Origin: an uncultured Eubacteriaceae bacterium
GTDB taxonomy: Bacteria > Bacillota > Clostridia > Eubacteriales > UBA1433
Assembly: GCA_937880125.1 (NCBI GenBank)
Contig: CALFLU010000073.1
Span: 1 to 16,713 of the forward strand
DNA length: 16,713 nucleotides
Direction of reading: 5' to 3'
Part shown: one piece after another, positions 14,652 through 16,713 of the stretch
How the letters are laid out: each line of letters opens with the position of its first letter
How positions within the stretch are numbered: position 1 is the first letter of the stretch
Translations under genes and position numbers: made by a program
The notes under the pieces: generated by a model
Seen by the model: only the letters and a program-made list of their open reading frames with translations
The model's database searches: none
Told to the model about the DNA's origin: nothing

Positions 14652-14719
14652 TTACAGGTTGTCATAGTTGCCTTGGATGGCATCAAATGCCGTTTCATAA
14701 TCCTCTTCTTTGACGAAGA
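14652..14719 (-). pseudogene. 3' remnant of a DUF2007-family gene
   Basis: The last 22 codons (VKEEDYETAFDAIQGNYDNL with a preceding Phe) match the gene at 7653-7904, except Pro to Glu (CCA to GAA) and one silent change. Upstream of the breakpoint the frame stays open as SCEDSYFSSENTAL and beyond, across the 3' end of the CPBP gene, until a TGA. There is no start codon, so this is a remnant or the tail of a diverged paralog. Confidence 0.7.
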
Positions 14720-14763
14720 GTGCTGTATTTTCGGATGAAAAATACGAATCTTCACAACTTATT

Positions 14764-15738
14764 TCAGCCGATAAATTTTGTGATGCTCACGCGAATAAGA
14801 ATAAGGTTGAGCACAACATATACGACAAAAAATATCGAGCTAAAAGCAGCACGGTAGACTCCTTTTTCTGTGCGATTCGTTTGTAAATAAGCGCGGATAT
14901 CAGCTTTGTTTTTGATAAGCACGATTGCGGCAAAAACCGTGGCCACGAAATAAAGCGCAAGCAAAACAGCGGCGATGGTGTTTTCACCGAAGCGATTGGA
15001 AAGAAAAAGAACCGCCTCACCGAAAAGGAGGTTGTTGAGCACATGGATAACCACGGCCCATTTAAAAGAGTATTCACAGGCAACATAGGCAAGAATCAAG
15101 CCCACGCCAAAGGCGAAGAGGCCTTGATACAAATTGCCGTGCATAAGTCCAAAACCGATGGAAGAAAAAACAATAGCAAAAACTTTGCCGTATTTTTCCA
15201 GAGAGCGCAGGACGATGCCGCGAAACACCACTTCTTCTGCCACAGGACCAAAGATAACGACATATAAAAACATGGAAACGGAAGAGCCGATATGCTCCAA
15301 AGACTGCATGCTTTCGGCCATGCTATATCCAAGGGCGTTTAAAGATGCCTCCATGCCTGCGACAAAGAATCGATTGACCAGTTGAACAGCCATGATAAGT
15401 GCAAAGAAAATAAAAAAAACATAAGGGCGCATTGGCAAACGAATGTGTGTTAAGTCTTCTTGTAACTGTCTTCTTTTGCGAAAAGCCATTGCAATTGCCA
15501 TGGCAATTAAGGCACCGAAAATATAGGGCCAACCGTTGGACGATGCCGTTTCAATGCCCGCAGCAGTGACGGCATCCGCCGAGGCGTTGTTGAGAAGACC
15601 TTGTCCCAAAGAGGAAAACATCAGCCAAATAAATGTGACAATAATCAGAATGAACTCGTAGGAAATCATGCTGAGAGCCAGTCGGTTCACATGTCTTTTA
15701 AAGATTTTGACGGGGTTGTTTTGGGAGGGTTGTGTCAT
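14764..15738 (-). CDS. CPBP-family intramembrane metalloprotease (CAAX-protease/bacteriocin-processing type)
   Basis: A 324-residue membrane protein with about eight hydrophobic segments. It carries the three family motifs in order: EEVVFRG (E168, E169, R173), FGLMH (F196-H200) and HVLNN (H232, N236). Glu and His of these motifs form the active site of CPBP glutamate proteases such as Rce1. Bacterial members cleave prenylated-like or bacteriocin/peptide substrates or act in immunity; the target is unknown. The ribosome site AAAGAGAGA is weak. It follows DUF951 by 47 bases on the same strand, so it is probably the last gene of the CvpA-DUF951 unit. No convincing terminator is seen after its stop, where the repeat begins. 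Confidence 0.88.
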   Translation of the reverse strand: MTQPSQNNPVKIFKRHVNRLALSMISYEFILIIVTFIWLMFSSLGQGLLNNASADAVTAAGIETASSNGWPYIFGALIAMAIAMAFRKRRQLQEDLTHIRLPMRPYVFFIFFALIMAVQLVNRFFVAGMEASLNALGYSMAESMQSLEHIGSSVSMFLYVVIFGPVAEEVVFRGIVLRSLEKYGKVFAIVFSSIGFGLMHGNLYQGLFAFGVGLILAYVACEYSFKWAVVIHVLNNLLFGEAVLFLSNRFGENTIAAVLLALYFVATVFAAIVLIKNKADIRAYLQTNRTEKGVYRAAFSSIFFVVYVVLNLILIRVSITKFIG

Positions 15739-15785
15739 GGCAGTCTCTCTTTATCGTGATGTTTTAAATTCATACAGCTACCGCC

Positions 15786-15989
15786 CTAGGCCTCTTCGGC
15801 GGCGCGGCGGATTATTTTTTTTGCTTTTTTCTTAAAGACGATGCGCTCCAATACAACAATGCGCTCGCAGCGAAGGCACTGCAATTTGACATCGACGCCT
15901 ACACGCACGATTTTCCATTGATCGCAGCCGCAGGGGTGCGGTTTTTTTGTTTGAACAATATCGCCTAAAGCGAATGTGTCAATTGCCAT
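15786..15989 (-). CDS. DUF951-family protein (YyzM-like)
   Basis: A 67-residue protein of the DUF951 family, common in Firmicutes beside the rpsF and parAB region. The pattern is FALGDIVQTKKPHPCGCDQWKIVRVGVDVKLQCLRCERIVVLER. The cysteines in HPCGC and LQCLRC look like a small metal-binding knuckle; metal binding is inferred. The C-terminus is basic (KKKAKKIIRRAAEEA), which suggests nucleic-acid or ribosome contact. Function is unknown. GGCAGGTG precedes the ATG. The gene begins 15 bases after the CvpA stop, within the same transcript. Confidence 0.88.
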   Translation of the reverse strand: MAIDTFALGDIVQTKKPHPCGCDQWKIVRVGVDVKLQCLRCERIVVLERIVFKKKAKKIIRRAAEEA

Positions 15990-16004
15990 GGTGCACCTGC
16001 CGCA

Positions 16005-16631
16005 TCATAGCCAACGGCCGATATAGAGGTATTTTGCAAAAACGGAGTTGGCAAATAATTCGGAGAGTGTGGGGCTTTTTGAAAAAATGGAAAAAAATGT
16101 AATTAAGCTTACCAAAACCGCACAAATCAAAATGCCTTTGGCAAGGCCGATGCCAAAACCGCCCAATTTATTGACAAAGCTGAGGCCGGGCAGTTTCATT
16201 ACCTTGTCGAGCACAATGCCCAACAGCGCAATGAGAAGAATAATGGCCAAAAAAATGATGACAAAGGCAAGAATGTTCATGACAAAGGCGGAAATGCCGT
16301 TTGAAAAAGCTTGCACGGTATCGTATTGTGCGGCGTTTTCATTAAATAATTTGGAAAAAAACCATTTAAAAGAGCTCGGAGTTTGATTAAGCGTGATGTT
16401 GCCCGAAGGGTAAGTCGCCATGAGGCGTTCATAAACCCAACCGGCGATTTTGCTGTCCCAACCGGTTTTGTTTGCCAAGGTAGTGGCAAAAGAGAGATAA
16501 AATATGCGGGCAACAATAAAGGCAACGATGACGCCGGCAAAGGAAACAATGCTTTTTACGAGCCCTCGGCGAAATCCAAAGAGACCAAAAATAATGACAA
16601 CAACCAAAATGGCAATATCCACTGCGTTCAT
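16005..16631 (-). CDS. CvpA family membrane protein
   Basis: A 208-residue inner-membrane protein of the CvpA/colicin V production family. The N-terminal segment MNAVDIAILVVVIIFGLFGFRRGLVKSI is the family signature. Further membrane spans lie near residues 28-48, 110-140 and 160-182, with KLGGFGIGLAKGILIC near the C-terminus. The family is linked to envelope homeostasis and, in some bacteria, to biofilm or purine regulons; its role here cannot be stated. GGAGGTG gives a strong ribosome site. It follows a partly captured gene by 17 bases and leads to DUF951. Confidence 0.85.
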   Translation of the reverse strand: MNAVDIAILVVVIIFGLFGFRRGLVKSIVSFAGVIVAFIVARIFYLSFATTLANKTGWDSKIAGWVYERLMATYPSGNITLNQTPSSFKWFFSKLFNENAAQYDTVQAFSNGISAFVMNILAFVIIFLAIILLIALLGIVLDKVMKLPGLSFVNKLGGFGIGLAKGILICAVLVSLITFFSIFSKSPTLSELFANSVFAKYLYIGRWL

Positions 16632-16648
16632 GTGTTGTGCACCTCCAG

Positions 16649-16713
16649 TCAGTCTTTTTTCTTTTTATGTAAAAATGCGGAAAAAATTGACTTCTTCGAA
16701 CCTTCATCTTGTT
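16649..16713 (-). CDS. C-terminal end of an unidentified gene cut by the window edge
   Basis: On the - strand, 20 codons read QDEGSKKSIFSAFLHKKKKD and then TGA (16649-16651), 17 bases before the CvpA start. The lysine-rich end resembles many protein C-termini, but the protein cannot be identified. The frame is inferred from the spacing and composition only. The neighbouring frame is also open here, so this call is tentative. Confidence 0.4.
   Translation of the reverse strand, partial: QDEGSKKSIFSAFLHKKKKD

Larger units (their letters stand above)
14083..14719 (+). repeat. 637-bp direct repeat, copy 2 (partner at 7084-7720)
   Basis: Same orientation and length as copy 1, at a constant offset of 6999. 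It lacks the first 112 codons of the DUF1624 gene and all but the last 22 codons of the DUF2007 gene. The left edge abuts sequence unrelated to copy 1, 57 bases beyond the rpsF -35. The right edge stops 44 bases before the CPBP stop codon. Confidence 0.95.

Noticed and set aside
7084..14719. Composite transposon or insertion sequence pair
   Set aside because: The repeats carry no transposase, terminal inverted repeats or target-site duplications, only fragments of chromosomal genes.

Overview
The window looks like chromosomal DNA from a low-to-mid GC member of the Bacillota, probably a clostridial lineage. The reasons are the recF-gyrB-gyrA set in the origin-proximal style, the rpsF-ssb-rpsR block, rplI-dnaB, purA, a DUF951 protein, strong AGGAGG-type ribosome binding sites and TTGAnn/TATAAT promoters. 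No rRNA, tRNA, CRISPR array or intact insertion sequence was seen.

Layout. (1) Positions 22-5531, + strand: recF, gyrB and gyrA in tight succession, closed by a hairpin terminator at 5543-5571. (2) 5572-5991: a 420-base gene-free stretch holding a tandem 12-mer, a purine-rich tract that reads like a decayed phage-type replication-protein linker, and a perfect 30-bp palindromic terminator. (3) 5992-7497: a divergent pair, an iron-sulfur-flavoprotein-like reductase (-) and an HGSNAT/DUF1624 membrane protein (+), with a 12-bp inverted repeat in the shared promoter region. (4) 7653-13936: essential housekeeping genes on the - strand, in three transcription units by promoters and terminators: purA-rsmI-DUF2007, rplI-dnaB, and rpsF-ssb-rpsR. 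One + strand GNAT acetyltransferase sits between rpsR and rplI. (5) 14083-14719: a second, truncated copy of the DUF1624 3' half, its intergenic spacer and the tail of the DUF2007 gene. (6) 14764-16713, - strand: a CPBP membrane protease, DUF951, CvpA, and the last codons of an upstream gene.

The most notable feature is the 637-bp direct repeat (7084-7720 and 14083-14719, same orientation, constant offset 6999). It brackets the block carrying rsmI, purA, dnaB, rplI, rpsR, ssb and rpsF. Its first 460 aligned bases after position 7094 are identical by eye, while the last 166 differ at about 17 positions, so the repeat is a mosaic.

The second notable point is gene order. In Bacillus-type chromosomes recF-gyrB-gyrA and purA/dnaB/rpsF lie on opposite sides of oriC, and both are transcribed away from it. 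Here they converge. Hand-counted G/C on the + strand stays G-rich through purA and dnaB, which suggests these - strand genes face the replication fork. The third point is that recF has no normal start codon where homology expects one (AGG instead of ATG).

I did not find a clearly new multi-gene system. The repeat-bracketed housekeeping block and the strand switch are the parts most worth following up.
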